From NCBI GenBank assembly GCA_017506865.1, contig JAFCMP010000090.1, positions 248,001 through 312,000 of the forward strand: 64,000 nucleotides of DNA, in the 5' to 3' direction. Positions 11,901-30,700 of the stretch are shown in pieces. The position numbers were made by a program, and so were the translations under genes. The DNA comes from Tribonema minus. Taxonomy: Eukaryota > Sar > Xanthophyceae > Tribonematales > Tribonemataceae. The notes under the pieces were generated by a model that was not told the origin of the DNA, ran no database searches, and worked only from the letters and a program-made list of their open reading frames with translations. Each line of letters begins with the position of its first letter. Position 1 is the first letter of the stretch.

Positions 11901-13318
11901 AACTGGTGCAAGCCATTGCAACGGGCAAAGAGAGCGTCATCCATCTATTATATCATTCAAACTGGCACTGACATCGAAGGGTCAGATCAGGCAGGTGACC
12001 TCCCACCATTGACGCTCCTTCGGGGCCAAAACACCTAGAGCATATATGCCATTGAGCTACCTCACGAGCGTCGCAACAGTGAGTGCGACTACACCTGTTC
12101 AGCATGGGCAAGATGGGCTAATTCAAGCAAGAGCTCGCAGTTGCAGTGGACCCCCAAAAAGTGTTCACGCAGACAAGCTCAAACAGTGCGCACCTTCTGT
12201 GGGATCCACTGCCTCATCCCCCAGCGACCCGTCTCCCTCCCCACTCTTGATGAGCACCACCCTTTCGTCCACCTCCACCACTTCCTCGTACAGCAGCTCC
12301 GGCCGCGCGATGACCAGGTCGAATATATGGCGCCGCGACTGGTTGCCTATGAGCAGCAGGTCGCGGAATCCCTGCATGGAGGGCAACGGCAGCACGACTT
12401 GTCACTCGGACGCTTCACCCTGCAGCAGGAGAGTGTTGTCCGCCTTGCAGTCACACACGCTACCAAAGTCTAGATTCAGCAGAGCGGTTTGTGATGCACC
12501 ACTTCAGTTTCGGGCCAATCTCCAGCAACGACACGTTTTGAATCACTGAATGCTATGAATGCCAGCACCCAAGGATGAGCATCACTGTCTGCCGCAAATC
12601 TGTCGCTTGCATCATGTCCGCAAAGTCATCAGACCCGGCGCTTCTAATTGTTTTGCATCGGAGCATATGTACAAGGCAGCGATCAACAACGCACCTTCGT
12701 GGTTACAAGGGCGCAGCGCTGCCCCTTCCTTTCCAACAGCGCATTGGTAGCGACGGTTGTGCCCATGCGTATATGCGCAATTCGCGAGGTATCCAAGGGC
12801 ACGCTCCGCGGATGCGCCACGCCAGTCTCCTCCTGCTCAGCGGCATGAACAGATATTCTATGTTGAAGGCAGCACAAACCAAAAAGCAATACATGGGGTG
12901 AGAGCATGGCTGCATGGAGGCAATATTGAAGTTAAAGTTGTCGGTGTCATGTTCGAGAACATAGCTGAGAGGGGAACTTAATATCATTTGACGATGGTGC
13001 CCTTCATGCCCTTCGACAAGCGCTCTCATTCTCGGTTGAGTGCGCATGTTGCAGACGGCGTTCTGACTTGCCTCCAATATCCTCCTGATGCCCTCTCTGG
13101 GTGCATCTGGATAGTTGTCTGGATCCTCGCTGAGCAGTTTCAGCAGCCGAAACTTCTTCGGTCCCGGCACGGTGGCATAGACGTCCGTGAAGGTGCCGCC
13201 GCGATCGATGCTGCGGGCGCACGAAACATTCAAGTTCAACACATGCATGATCCTCGTGGCACGACAAAACACGCTAAAAAGCTCACCTGAAGCCAAAGTC
13301 TCTTTTGGCCTGCGTCAT
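558..13318 (-). CDS. OPLAH: 5-oxoprolinase (ATP-hydrolysing), N-terminal 60%, multi-exon, cut by left edge
   Basis: Opens 5-oxo-L-proline to glutamate using ATP in the cytosolic glutathione cycle. Exons with matching phases (high to low): 13318-13287, 13210-13072, 12832-12695, 12371-12194, 11106-10901, 10020-9875, 9191-9019, 8197-8109, 7354-7197, 6771-6735, 5894-5721, 4581-4414, 3740-3589, 2627-2456, 1434-1285, 752-558, about 769 codons. The first exon starts [10 protein letters not shown] and joins to [13 protein letters not shown], the hydantoinase A N-terminal nucleotide-binding motif. Later come [41 protein letters not shown] (second phosphate-binding motif) and [11 protein letters not shown]. 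The last readable exon ends with [17 protein letters not shown], where the hydantoinase B domain begins, so that domain lies left of position 1. A segment of about nine residues between 6735 and 5894 could not be placed. Intron 2 appears to use a GC donor (GAG|GCAAGT at 13072/13071). Family identity is very secure by order and motifs. Confidence 0.95.
1125..1310 (-). repeat. Two echoes of the OPLAH exon 1434-1285 donor
   Basis: CTCATACAG|GTGAATGAGCGGC at the real donor is repeated about 75 and 150 bp into the intron (plus strand TCACCTGTGTGAGTATGG near 1207 and TCACCTGTATGAGTATGG near 1137), with GGTATGTATGCTAGGGGT-type intron bases between. Confidence 0.9.
1895..2455 (-). repeat. Three strong echoes of the OPLAH exon 2627-2456 3' end
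   Basis: Copies near 2279-2358, 2112-2186 and 1902-1966 of the segment encoding [17 protein letters not shown] with its AAG|GTGAG donor (plus strand CACCTTGGGCCTCTC then GTGCCCACGGCGCGCACC). A shorter fragment is at 2051-2065. The unit is 165-210 bp. The flank CTAGACCCCTCAAACTGCCA recurs with each unit. Confidence 0.95.
2906..2952. repeat. (GT)n microsatellite
   Basis: Pure dinucleotide run of about 23 units in an OPLAH intron. Confidence 0.97.
3556..3606 (-). repeat. Short echo of the OPLAH exon 3740-3589 donor
   Basis: Gene strand: CAACTTGCGGTTCAG|GTGTGAAACTT is followed at once by CAACTTACGGTTCGGGTGTG, a 25-bp tandem copy in which the donor AG has become GG. Confidence 0.8.
4582..4850 (-). 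repeat. Two extra acceptors and exon starts upstream of OPLAH exon 4581-4414
   Basis: Three tandem starts, each CTGCCAG|GG.TAC.ACATC then the bases for [13 protein letters not shown]: the real one at 4581 and echoes beginning at about 4700 and 4820. The echoes run on into TCAGTCGCTGAGCACTGAC.. and are not continuous with the rest of the exon. Confidence 0.92.
5054..5248. repeat. Foldback element with arms of about 88 bp
   Basis: 5054-5142 and 5161-5248 are imperfect inverted repeats: AACGTAATCATCGCCAGCAT and ATGTGACGGCCTT on the left match the reverse complement of the right arm (AACGTAATCATTGCCAGCAA, ATGTGACGGCCTT). The loop is under 20 bp. No clear target-site duplication. It could be a small non-autonomous transposon or hairpin-forming repeat. 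Confidence 0.8.
5488..5640 (-). repeat. Echo of OPLAH exon 5894-5721 3' end beside a telomere-like run
   Basis: Gene strand: a TTAGGG-type run (5595-5637), then TCCTGCGCGTCGCCGTCGAG and CGCCCCATCAGGAA (5525-5575), a degraded copy of the exon segment for [14 protein letters not shown]. The donor position is altered. Confidence 0.85.
6005..6115 (-). repeat. Echo of OPLAH exon 5894-5721 5' end
   Basis: Gene strand: CTGCTGCGGTGCAG acceptor, then CCGCTGACCCTGGCGCGGCC and similar bases matching GCGCTGGACGCCGAGGGCCC in the exon. The same exon thus has echoes on both sides. Confidence 0.75.
8685..8805 (-). repeat. Echo of OPLAH exon 9191-9019 3' end
   Basis: Repeats about 95 bp ([26 protein letters not shown] region) with the donor GACG|GTGAG. 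A base change and an indel near 8755 break the frame. Confidence 0.93.
8911..8956. repeat. Interstitial telomere-like repeat
   Basis: GGGTTAGGTTAGGGTTAAAT and ATTAGGGTTAGGGTAGGGTT, in the OPLAH intron that also holds the exon 9191-9019 echo. Confidence 0.85.
10110..10280 (-). repeat. Echo of OPLAH exon 10020-9875 5' end plus telomere-like run
   Basis: Gene strand: CAG|GTAATGCCCATGGTGAAG copies CAG|GTGATGCCCATGGTGAAG. The preceding intron (GACTTGTCCACACTGCCCCT, TTCACACCCATCC) is duplicated as well. A TTAGGG-type run (10253-10279) sits at its outer end. Confidence 0.9.
11136..11385 (-). repeat. Three tandem intron units of about 95 bp
   Basis: GGCGAGGGCAGGGGATGTGA..GAGCACACGCG..CATGGCA occurs near 11141, 11240 and 11329 (the last shortened), just upstream of the OPLAH exon 11106-10901 acceptor. 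Confidence 0.85.
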
Positions 13319-13523
13319 ACTGTGCCGCGCGCTTGCTAAGACCTGCAAACGGCCCCTCCCACACTCTCACTGTAGGCTCTCCCGATGTATAAGCTGCCAC
13401 GTGGACGTTGCGGCAACTTCAAGTTGGAGTGTTCACCGGATTTTTTGATATTTTTTGGCTTGCAAACGAACTTGTGGCACGACCGAGGCAAGGTAGAGCT
13501 GCAGCAGGCACGAGGCGGTTAAA
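13319..13523. promoter_or_regulatory. Divergent spacer shared by OPLAH and RUVBL1
   Basis: Only 205 bp separate the two opposed start codons (13318 minus and 13524 plus), so the core promoters and 5' leaders of both genes must lie here or overlap the first introns. It holds a T-rich patch near 13440-13460. No TATA box or initiator is convincing. Confidence 0.6.
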
Positions 13524-20772
<7,249 letters not shown>

Positions 20773-21536
20773 TGTTGGCCGCCACTGAGAATACAAATAA
20801 TGCTGTAAAACACATCAAGGAGCTGCCTGCTGCTGACTTGTCTGTTGCGTTTGTTTGTTGACATTGCCTACAATGGGGCTGGACTTTGGGCCTTCGTGAG
20901 CGAACAACGCGTTGATTGCACTGTTTGCTCCAACGCACTCTGTGCATGCTGCTCGCTCACAGCATTATCATACATTAATGTGCTCAACACAAGATGTAAC
21001 CTTGCCCTCAACACTTGTATGTCACAGGGCGACAAGATGTGGCAAGTCGCGTGTTCTGATCCAGCTCTGAGATGTGTCCTCCATTTTGTTCATGCTCAAT
21101 GCCGTGCATCAGTCGCAAATGCAGACATTTGTTTTTTGTCATGTACCTCATGTGGGGCATGCTGATTGCTGTGGCTCTGGACTTGAGTACGATTGAAAAG
21201 GGCATGATTGGGGGGTGTTGAAGTGCAGTTGAAACTTCATGACCTGCATAACTCGGGTTAGGGTTAGGGTTGGGATGAAAGCTTTGAAGTTCGACCTCAG
21301 CTTTCAGACAAATCTCCTTTCCAGCAACCACAGCATAGACACCATGAGGTCTGCCAGCAAGGAAGCAAGCGGCGGCACGCATCGCTTTCTGACTTCCGCG
21401 TGAATTGCGCTTTCCCGACATCAGCTACCGGGCAAAGCACGAGCCAAGTCAGTCATCACCGCAACAGTCGCGCCGCAACGCCGTCGAGCCTTCCTGGAAA
21501 CAGTGGGAGCAGCATCCATTTTGCGTCGTGGTACTG
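20773..21536. other. Intergenic spacer between RUVBL1 and the CaaX gene
   Basis: No coding sequence is convincing here. It holds one short telomere-like run (21255-21276). The promoter of the downstream gene should be in its right part. Confidence 0.5.
21255..21276. repeat. Short telomere-like repeat
   Basis: GGGTTAGGGTTAGGGTTGGG between RUVBL1 and the CaaX gene. Confidence 0.75.
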
Positions 21537-23379
21537 ATGGCGGCAGCAGCAACTCTTGCTCCCGTCTGCGGTGGGAGGCAATCGCTGGATCTATCCAGCA
21601 AATACTTGCAGCCAGTGATGCTATCACATCGCACCTCGTCTTTGTCTCCCAGAGAGGCAGAGCGCATCGAAAGCTTCATGTCTGAGCTGGCAGCTTCGCA
21701 ATCAGCTAGCCGCGACTCCAAGCAATTGGAGATATCAGAACATTTACGACATGGCGGAGCTGGCGGGGACGCAGCGGATATGGAGCAGGGCATGGTGCCA
21801 CCGTTGGATGGGCAAACGCTGCCGAATATACCGGAGTACCATACGCCGCCGCCGCCCAGCCTATTGCGGTCTGTGAGCCGATACGCCAACGAGCTGGATA
21901 TGCGACCTGTTCCCAGAATCACTCACAGGTGTGTCCTCATTCCCATGTGAAAGTGTCGCTTTTATGCCCACGTACATCATATATGACGTATGTGTAGCAG
22001 CCGTATACGTGAGCTGGGTCCTGCACACGGCAACCTTCCTATTGCGCGTGAGTTGACTCAATGTTGCCACAGCGGCGCAGCGGCGTGTCCAGACCCAGGA
22101 TGCTCACAAGTCTTTGTCAGTCTGAAAACCTGAACTGATCTATAACCGCCAGGAGGTCGGTGCGCGCAAGCCTTAGGCCCCACTGCTCAGCCTGGGCTGT
22201 TTCCTCCGTCGCTGACATGCACCAGACGGTCTTTTGAGTTTTATGGTTGATCGTTGATCTTGACAGAACAACGATGGCCGCCTTTGGACTCGATGTTTGC
22301 AAGCTGAATATGGGCTCATTGCAGATGTGCATCACGGGCGTAGAGGCATATCTGCACTACTGCTGATGCCGCTTACAATTGAGCACTGCGTGATTTTGCA
22401 ATTGCTTCCGGTCCGTGCGTGGCACAGATGGGATGCAGGTGCGCTGAAAGGCATACCTGCAGTGCCATCTTTTCGGCGAATTAACCATTAAGTGCCGCAG
22501 CAGACGAGGCGCGGGATGTAGTCACAGCTATTCAGACCATCGGTAGAATTTTGGCTGCAACAGCTGCTGTGTTGGTGCCTGTCATGATAGTGGGTTGCTC
22601 TGGACATTGACGGTGGAGAGAAGACTCGCAAGAGCTGCTGCCCCGCTTCATGGCAGCGCTCTGTGCATATGACGTGGTGGGGAGGCCGGTGCAGAGGCAT
22701 CACAAGTGCCCTTACTACCCTGCCAGCAGCAACACATGGTGTTGATGATCAGTAGATGTGGCGACACGGCCACGCTGTGTTAGCTTTACTGCAAGGCGCT
22801 TGCGGCAGAGCCCTTAGCCCTTGATGGCCCAACCCGCGCACTGCTAGGTGGGCTGTAAGAGAGTAGCAACAGTGCCAGCCAGGACGCCACTTAGTTCATT
22901 CGAAACGCTTGTGTCGGCATTCAGCCTCAGCGGAATATACTCATATATCGCCACGTATCACAACATCATGACTATAATAACGATTACACGCAGCTGTATC
23001 AACAGGCATGCGCACTACCTTGTCAGACTTTCCGAACCAGACACCAGTTGCCTCACATGTACCCCTACCCCACACATCACAACACTATAATGATGCACTG
23101 CGCACAGTTTGGAGGAGTCTACGCCATCTGAGTTACTCCTCAGCATTGACACACGGGCACTAAGTACCTGTCACGCGCACAGGGTCAGGCGTGTGAATGC
23201 TAACCGTATTCTGCATGCACACTTCAACTGTTTACGCTTGCCGCAGCAACAAGACGCTTTCGTTTGCGGACGAGCACGGAGCGCATCTGCAGGAGACCAC
23301 CTACGAGCTCAACCTCTACTACTCGGCGGGCGGCGTGGTGCCGCAAAAAGACAACGGCTGCGGCTGCACCATCTCCTAG
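21537..23379 (+). CDS. Unknown 174-residue protein with a C-terminal CaaX-like box
   Basis: I do not recognise the family. Two exons join in phase: 21537-21928 (ending CAG at GTGTGTCC) and 23247-23379 (after TTGCCGCAG), spliced within RITH-S-NKTLSF. The protein is polar and Ser/Pro-rich, with a short helical stretch (SPREAERIESFMSELAAS, about residues 37-54) and a proline patch HTPPPPS. The second exon has KTLSF, which fits the loose RVxF docking pattern for protein phosphatase 1, then ETTYELNLYYS. The C-terminus is NGCGCTIS: CTIS fits a CaaX prenylation box, and the cysteine two residues before it could take a second lipid. If so, the protein is membrane-anchored. The open frame extends upstream of the chosen ATG without a clear stop, so the start is tentative. 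Splicing is supported by phase only. Confidence 0.6.
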
Positions 23380-23396
23380 CATCTGCTGCGGCAGCG

Positions 23397-23460
23397 TCGT
23401 TGGCGGCGGCAGCAGCAGCGGCGGCGGCAGCGGCAGCGGCTGGGCGGCCGCAGAGTAAGG
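23397..23460 (+). repeat. GCGGCA trinucleotide-rich tract
   Basis: Impure (GGC/AGC)n run just after the stop of the CaaX gene, open in several frames as poly-Ala, poly-Ser or poly-Gly. Its frames look like by-products of composition rather than a gene. Confidence 0.7.
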
Positions 23461-24415
23461 CAGGTGCAGCAGTTGCGGCAGCCACGGTCATGGCTGGCGC
23501 CGATGCCGGGTGGCGCAGTGGAAGTTGCAGCAGCAAGGCAACGGCGACTGCAACAGTAGCAGAGCTGACGGTGGCAGCAGGGGCGCTGCAGCGTGGCAAG
23601 ATCGGATCGTGCATGCCTGTGGCATGTATCGTGATACCACTTTGTGTGGCTCAGGGGCCACTTCTCAACAGGACTCAAGTGTCTCGGCCGGTTCTCTGCG
23701 GCCGCTCGCAAGAGAGACCACTCGCACGTGTGGCAGCGCTCACGCGCTTTGGCCGCAAGGTATGATCGGCACATGCGCGCCGGCACCAGTCTGCGCGCCA
23801 CTGTGGCTCCGAGCCGCCCTAGACTTGCGCACTCATTGACAAGCGTTCGGCGGTCCACCATTCTCCATCCTCACTCTCGCGGACGCCCGCAAAGGCTTTG
23901 GCGGGAGCGAGATTGAGAGCCTCCCCCTTACTACTTAAAATATTGAAGTACTAGCTCACAGAAAGGGTGTGAGGCGCGTGGCCGCGCAGAGCAGCGATGT
24001 TGGTAGCAAGAGTGCGCTTTTGGGGCTTGGTATCAGCTCTCTGTGTGTATTTCTCGTGTGCGCTGAGCGCACGCTTGGTGCGTTACGCCATTCTGGCGGT
24101 CACACCAAGAGTTGCGTCATGCGCACAGCGATCAACAACTTTACTGACTCAAATTTTTTGGGAATGCTGCGTCAGACTCTCTGCTTCTGCTCATGGGTAC
24201 AGTACTGTACACAGTACATCGTTGTCTGCTGCCAGCTGAGTGGTGCTGTCCCATTGCCATATACTGTCAGCCTGTGCCCCAATGCTGCGTAAACCTAATG
24301 CACGTTGGCTGCATGGCGTTGCTTAAAGTTTGTCTCATCTTTGTAGAAGTTTGCATACAATGACATGCAGTGCAGCTCTGAACTCTGTTCAATTACACAC
24401 GTGCTTTTTGTGCAG

Positions 24416-24521
24416 TTACTGTCACAGTATACCACATGCGGCCATATCGTCAAGTTGACTCAGAAGCTTCAGCAACGCCGCACCGGCGAAGGCCGCAGGA
24501 TTGTCGCCAACAAACCTACAG
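24416..24521 (+). CDS. Possible 5' exon of the dioxygenase-SET gene
   Basis: Open from an acceptor (TTTTTGTGCAG) to a possible GC donor (ACAG|GCAAGT). It reads LLSQYTTCGHIVKLTQKLQQ then RRTGEGRRIVANKPT, a basic, protein-like stretch. Phase would fit an acceptor at 24742 (GTCCAG). I cannot prove it belongs to the gene downstream. Confidence 0.35.
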
Positions 24522-24742
24522 GCAAGTGCAATACATGTTGCGCGCCACTTCTAGCAACGTCGCAGCGCCTCACTCTCCCCCCACTTGAAGTTGAAGGTTG
24601 GCTCTCGGAAGTACAGTGCGTGTGTTGCAACAATGGTGGTGCGGATCGCAGCAGCTGCGGCTGCACTTCATGTGGCTGTGCGTGCTACTGCTTTCGTCAC
24701 TTTGCCAGGGCCAACGCAGATCACAGGAGGAAGTAGGTCCAG

Positions 24743-27700
24743 TGCAAGGTGCGAAGTTGCGCTGGGTGCCAGCGGCCCACGGCAAGCAAAGGCAAGTACG
24801 CTTATCTCAAGGCAACGCTGGTCCGACCAATTTCGAACGAGCCTCAGCGTGCTCGTCAAGTATCTCATTTAACACACGAATGAACAAAGTTGTTGAACTT
24901 CCATCTTCGCCAATGCTTCAGCTTGCAGGCTTACCAGATGTCGATCAAATCATGCAGGCAAAGCTTACACACGGAGGCCGGCGGCGCGCCAAATCCTCAC
25001 CGAAAGCCCCAGCCGCCAAGCAACAACAGCCGCACAAGCAGCAGGGATTCCAGGTGCTGTCCTTCAACATCGGAGCAGCCGAGCGCTCAGCTATCGAGGC
25101 AGCGCTCTCCGGCATCTTGTGCGACGTCCGCATCATCGACGCGACCGCGCGCCTAGACGAAAACTTCAACTCATGCCTTCCAGCTGCTGCGCCAACATCA
25201 GCACAGCAGCCGCGCTCCACCCATGCGGCGCAGCAGCAGCAGCAGGCGGCGGACGCCCCCGCCCTCGCGCGCACCCTCGTGCTGCTGGGCGAAACTGCCG
25301 TGGACGACGCACAGATGGAACAGGTGCTGCTGGCGCTGGACGGCGCGTGCGCAGGCGCGGGCGCAGTGGTGGCGGCGCCGGCGGCGGCGCAGCGCGCGCG
25401 GTGGAGCGCGGAGGGCGCGCCGCTGGGGCGTGTGTGGCGCGAGTGCGTCGCGCAGCACGTGGACGAGTACGGTCTGATGGAGCCCGTGGAGACGGCGCGC
25501 ACAGGCTTCACGCCGGACATGGTGAGTGCTCGCTTTGACTCACAGATGCACCCTTTTTGTACAAGTGATTTCAACATGGCCTACGTACTAACACCGGCGC
25601 GCAGCACGGCGTTCAGGTGTCTTTCTGCACCTAGCCGGTGCGGCAGCGCCGAAAGGTGCGGGGGCGGCCACCGTGATGTGTCCTCGCAGGGTGTGCGGCT
25701 GCGCATGTCGCCATGGTGACCTGGCTAGCGTCCATACCAGGCAGTGCAGGTACCGCCGTGTGCCTGCTCCAGTGGCCGGCGGTTGCATCACTCAAAGGCG
25801 ACGGCGGTCAGTGGCTCTGGTGGGCACACCTCTGTGGCGCGCATTTGCGGTGCGGCAGACGACGCGGCGTGCGCGGGCACGGCGACTGACAGCAGGCAGG
25901 CGGACGCAGCGCATGCGTACGCGGCGGCCATGGCGCCCTGCTGCGATGTTGCTGCAGCTGAACACATGACCAGGGAGTATCCCTGTGAATGCTGGTGCAC
26001 GTGTCTGTTCTTCAAGACCAGCGCACTGGATATGATGCAGAATGCAACCAAGTATCCCCTTGCCTTATGCACCGCAGTCGCACATTGAACGTCTTGGAGC
26101 CCCTGCAGGTCTTGTAAAAATCGATTGCTGGTGCTGTGTTACCTGCTACTGTTTTGGCCACTTGAAGCTGCCGACCGTTGCCGCCTCCCATGACCGCTGC
26201 TACGGCGGCAGCAGCAGCAGCATGCTTGTTTGCTGCCGCCTTGTGAGGTGTACGCCTTCATATGCTCCAATTCGCACTGCAAAAGTCACTAGTCTGTGGC
26301 CGCGCCATCAGCGTCATGGGCCGATGCGCGAGCGAGCTGCTGCAACTTGAACTGCCCCATCGTGTGCTGCGCCCGCACCCTTGTGTCCCACCTTTATCAC
26401 GTGCCACCATCCGAGCGTTGCACCCACACAGCATATCTGTTGAAGCCTCAGAGCTGTTCCAACAGCTGTCGGCTGCCGCGTCGCAAGGGTGAAGCGCCGA
26501 TCGCTGGAGCCCTCATTCTCAGTGGCGCCCGCAGCAGCCGCTAGCACTCCCTCCCACCCGTATCCACAAGTCATCGTAGCCCCCCCGCAGCCCCCCCCCC
26601 CTTCAACACCCCCGCCCCCTCCCCTCGCTGCTATCCCGCCGCAGGTGTCGGCCACTATGCAGCTGGAAGTAGCCGGCGCCATCCTCACAGACGCGCGCGG
26701 CAGCTGCTGGGACTGCAGCGCCATGGCCGTACTCTATCTGCAAGCCGCCCTAGTGCCCACGCAGCCCCCCCCCTTCAGCACCCTCACGCCCCCCCCCGCT
26801 GCTGTCTCCCCCGCAGGTGTCGGCTACTATGCAGCTGGAGCTAGACGGCGCTGTCGTCTCAGATGCGCGCGGCAGCCGCTGGGACTGCAGCGCCATGGTC
26901 GTGCTCGACGGCTTCCTGGACGAGCCGCTGCGGCAGGCGCTCAAGGACCTGATCACGGAGGCGGGGTGGGACGGCAGCGCTCCGCCGCCGTCAGCGTGGG
27001 CGCGCAAGCTGGTGGACTTGGAGGGGCTGCCTGCGAGGTCAGGGCTAGGGTTAGGGCTAGGGTTAGGGTTAGGGTTTAAGTCAGGGTTAGGGATAGGGTG
27101 ACCGCGCGCGAGACATGCGAAGTGTGAAGCGTGGGATGGCAGTGCTCCTCCGCCATCGGCGCGGGCGCGCAAGCTGGTGGACCTGGAGGGGCTGCCCGCA
27201 AGGTCAGGGTCAGGGGTAGGGTTAGGTCAGGATTACGGTTAGGGTTAGCTGGTGGACCTGGAGGGCTGCCCGCGAGGTCAGGGTTAGGGTTGGGGTTGGT
27301 GTGAGGGTTAGGGTGAGGGTGAGGTTTTCGGGGTTAGGGTGAATGCGCGCGTGACATAAGCAAAGTGAGGTTTGGGCTGACCGTCTTTGACCATGAAGAG
27401 CGCGCGTTGGTGGACCTGAAGTGGCTGCCGGCGAGGTCTGCAAACGTGAAGTCTGCAACAGTAAAGTTAGGTCCGACAATCATCGTTCACGGAGGCAGCG
27501 TGCAATGGCACCGCTTCGCCCTCAGCCCTCGTGGGGCCAGACCCTGGCAGCCGCACAGCGGCTGAGGTCACAGGCTGCGTGAAACCATGCGGATTAGGGA
27601 AAAGCCACTGATAGCATTGGGGTTGAGGCGGCTTAGGGCGAGGGCTGAACGAATGTCACTGATGCCAAAGGGCGTGGCAACGGTCCGCAGTGTGGTCACT

Positions 27701-30700
27701 GCGGAGCATTGGGGGAGGGGGGGGGGGGGGGTGTTAGAAGCCAGTGAACGTGTGTCATTGAGCAGCGTTAACATCGAGATGGCGCTTGACAGCAGGGTGA
27801 TTTCTGGTGCGGGATAGCGCTCTGCGTGTGTGCTCGCGCCGCAGGATCTGGTAGATCTGATGGTGTTGCAAGCATACCTCAAAGGAACTTGTATCGAACA
27901 ATGTCGCGATGAGGTGAAGAGTAAGGAGCAAGGGGATGCTGCATTCGCCAACAATGTTTCTGTGCGTAAAGCTTTGGACGCACTGATCGTGCCACTGTCG
28001 GAACCGTCAATTCACTGCCGCCAAACTGACAGTTTCTTGTCACCTAGGCAGCGCTCAACACTGATGCAACGACTGGTCTCGCCGCCGCAGCTGGGGGCTC
28101 AAGCATGAGGCGATGGACGAGCTGCTGCTGCCGCACCACCCTGCCATCGTAGAGGTGAGCGCGCTGCCTTCACTGCTTGAAGTACTCGACTTCAACTATG
28201 TACAGGAGCGTCGCCTCGCTGGTTTGCATTCACTGCACTGTCAATTAGTCTACATCCCGCTATTGCGCTCTGAGAGCTGGGGGCTCAGCGCACCCCGCCG
28301 CTGGCCGATGCGCTCCGCAGGTTGCAGCTCCCTGTCTGCGCTGGTGTGCGCGGTGCCTTTTTGAACCTGACGAGCACAGCAGCGCGACAGACATGCGTTT
28401 GAGGTGCGAACGCCGAGGGAGACCGCTTAGGGTCAGGTGAAGTTAGTTTAACCCTAGGGTCATACTAACCCTAAACCTAAACGCCGAGCGCATCTGGGCG
28501 CAATGATGCCAGGCCTGTGCCGCTGACGACCCGCTGCCGATAGTGCGGCTGCTGCGAGCTTCATCGCGCATCGCACTCGCGCCGTCACTCCATGGAGCTT
28601 GCACCTTGAAGGACCACCGCTTGCTCGCAGGTCGAGCATAACCTGTGCGTGTCAGAAAGCGGCGAAAGCATGCCATCGAGCGGCGTGATCCTGCGGCGGG
28701 CGCCCAGCGATGTTGAGCGTTGCCACATCTACCACAGTGCTCAACAGCGTGTCGAGGTGTCTGCCTGCGTCGCCAAGGCCAAGGGTCTCTGCAACTCACT
28801 TTGCGGCATGTGTGATGCAATTTATGCAACTTTGCTACACAGAGTGTCTAGCGCTGGGGGTGCAAGCCGCACCCCAACTCGCGTTGTTTTCACGTGCGTC
28901 AAGCCCCCTGCTCACATGTGTCACTGCAGATCAAGCGTGCGCGTCTGTTGCGCGGCGCGGTCGCGTCATTCGCTCACCCTGACCCCAAGCCCTAACCCAC
29001 ACCTGACTGAAACCCTGTGCGCGCGCAGGTCGCTTTGTGACGTGCATATGACGCATTGTATGTACCCACACATCACAAAGTGACGTACACATGATACAAA
29101 CGTGTACAAAGCGACGTACATATGTACACAGTGACGTGCACATGACGCACATACCAATACACGCGTACGTGCACGCGCGCTCACAGGTCCAGAGCCGGCT
29201 GTGCAAGCTCTACCCCGACGCGCTGATCTCGCGCATGCCCGCGGCAGTGCTCGGCGAGGAGACGGCCGCGCTGGTGGCCAACGCACCCGTCTACGGCGAC
29301 GCGTTCCAGTGGCACATCGACGCCGACCCCGCCACCGTGCCGCCCAGGTGCGCCACCTGCTTAATGAAAGCACTTGAACTGAGTAATGAAATTAAGTACT
29401 TTACCTGAAAAGGGATTGTTCATCCACTACAGGATGCCCAGAAGTCTATGCTTCGAAGTCTAAGCATCCGCGCACGCACGCGTGCGCCAGCGCGCCTGTC
29501 TGCGGCGACGGGGATGCATTTCAGTTGCACATCAGCGCCGACGCTGCCCCCGCCGCCGCGCCGCCCAGGTGCGGCAGCTGCCTACGCTACGCGTGAAGTG
29601 ATGATTTTTGAAGTGATCACTATCTATCAGCTGCAGGAGCCTGTCTACGGCGACGTGTTCCAGTGTGGCACATTGACGCCAACTCCGCCGCCGTGCCGCC
29701 CAGGTGGGCCAGCCAGCACTACACTTGAAGAAAGAACTTGTCAAGTTGTCATCTATTCACTACGTGCGGCAGCTGATGAGTAGATACACCCGAAGCAAGA
29801 ACTTGTGAAGTGATCGCCTATCGACGACAGGAGCGCGTCTACGGCGACGCGCTCCAGTGGCATTGACACCGTCGCCGTGGCGCCGCCGCTGCGCCGCCCA
29901 GGTGTGGCATTGCCTGAACTTTTCGGCTACCACTTTGACATCATCTGTCCCGGCGCGCGTGACTCTCTTTCTGAAGAGGATTAGCGAAAACATGCATGAC
30001 CCCCATCGCAAAACATGCCCCCGCCGCGCGCTGCCGCCGCAGCCCCTGGCGCGACGCGTTCGGCGCCTACGCCAACCGCGCCCCGGCAAGCCGCGCAGTT
30101 GCAGTCACACTTCGAAGTGCATATGCGATCCCCGCACGGCCGTAGCGCCGTGCCTGCCAGACGGGGTCTTGCCGTTGAGTCGCCAATATAGTAAACCTTC
30201 GCCGCTGATCCGCAACACTGTGCGCTGCCGCAGCCCCTGGCGCGACACGTTCGGCAGTTACGCCAACCGTGCCCCCGGCAAGCCGCGCTTCGTGACGCTG
30301 CTGCTGTATCTCGACGCCGCGTGGCCCGCCGACTGGGACGCGGAGACACTTTTTTTGGACTGCGCCACATCCACGGGCGTCTTCGTGCGACCGCAGCCCG
30401 GCAGGGCCATTTTGATGGACCAGGACATTACGCACAGGTAGGGTTTCAATCTAAAACCGTAAAGTTGCGCGTAAATTTTCACGCCGTACATTTCAAAAGC
30501 CGCGTTGAGTTTCTGCCGTTGCTGGTGCCATGACGATGGCTGCTTGTTGTGTGTGTGCCATGTCCACGGGCGTCTTCGTGCGGCCGCAGCCCGGCAGGGC
30601 CGTGCTCCTAGATCAGGACATCACACACAGGTGCGTAGAGTTGTTGTTACAACCTTAAAGCATTCATAAAGTTACGCGTGAATTTTTACGCCGTCAATGA

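Noticed and set aside
23309..23614. Long Ala-rich minus-strand frame
   Set aside because: Produced by the GCGGCA repeat after the CaaX gene; no partner exons or family likeness.
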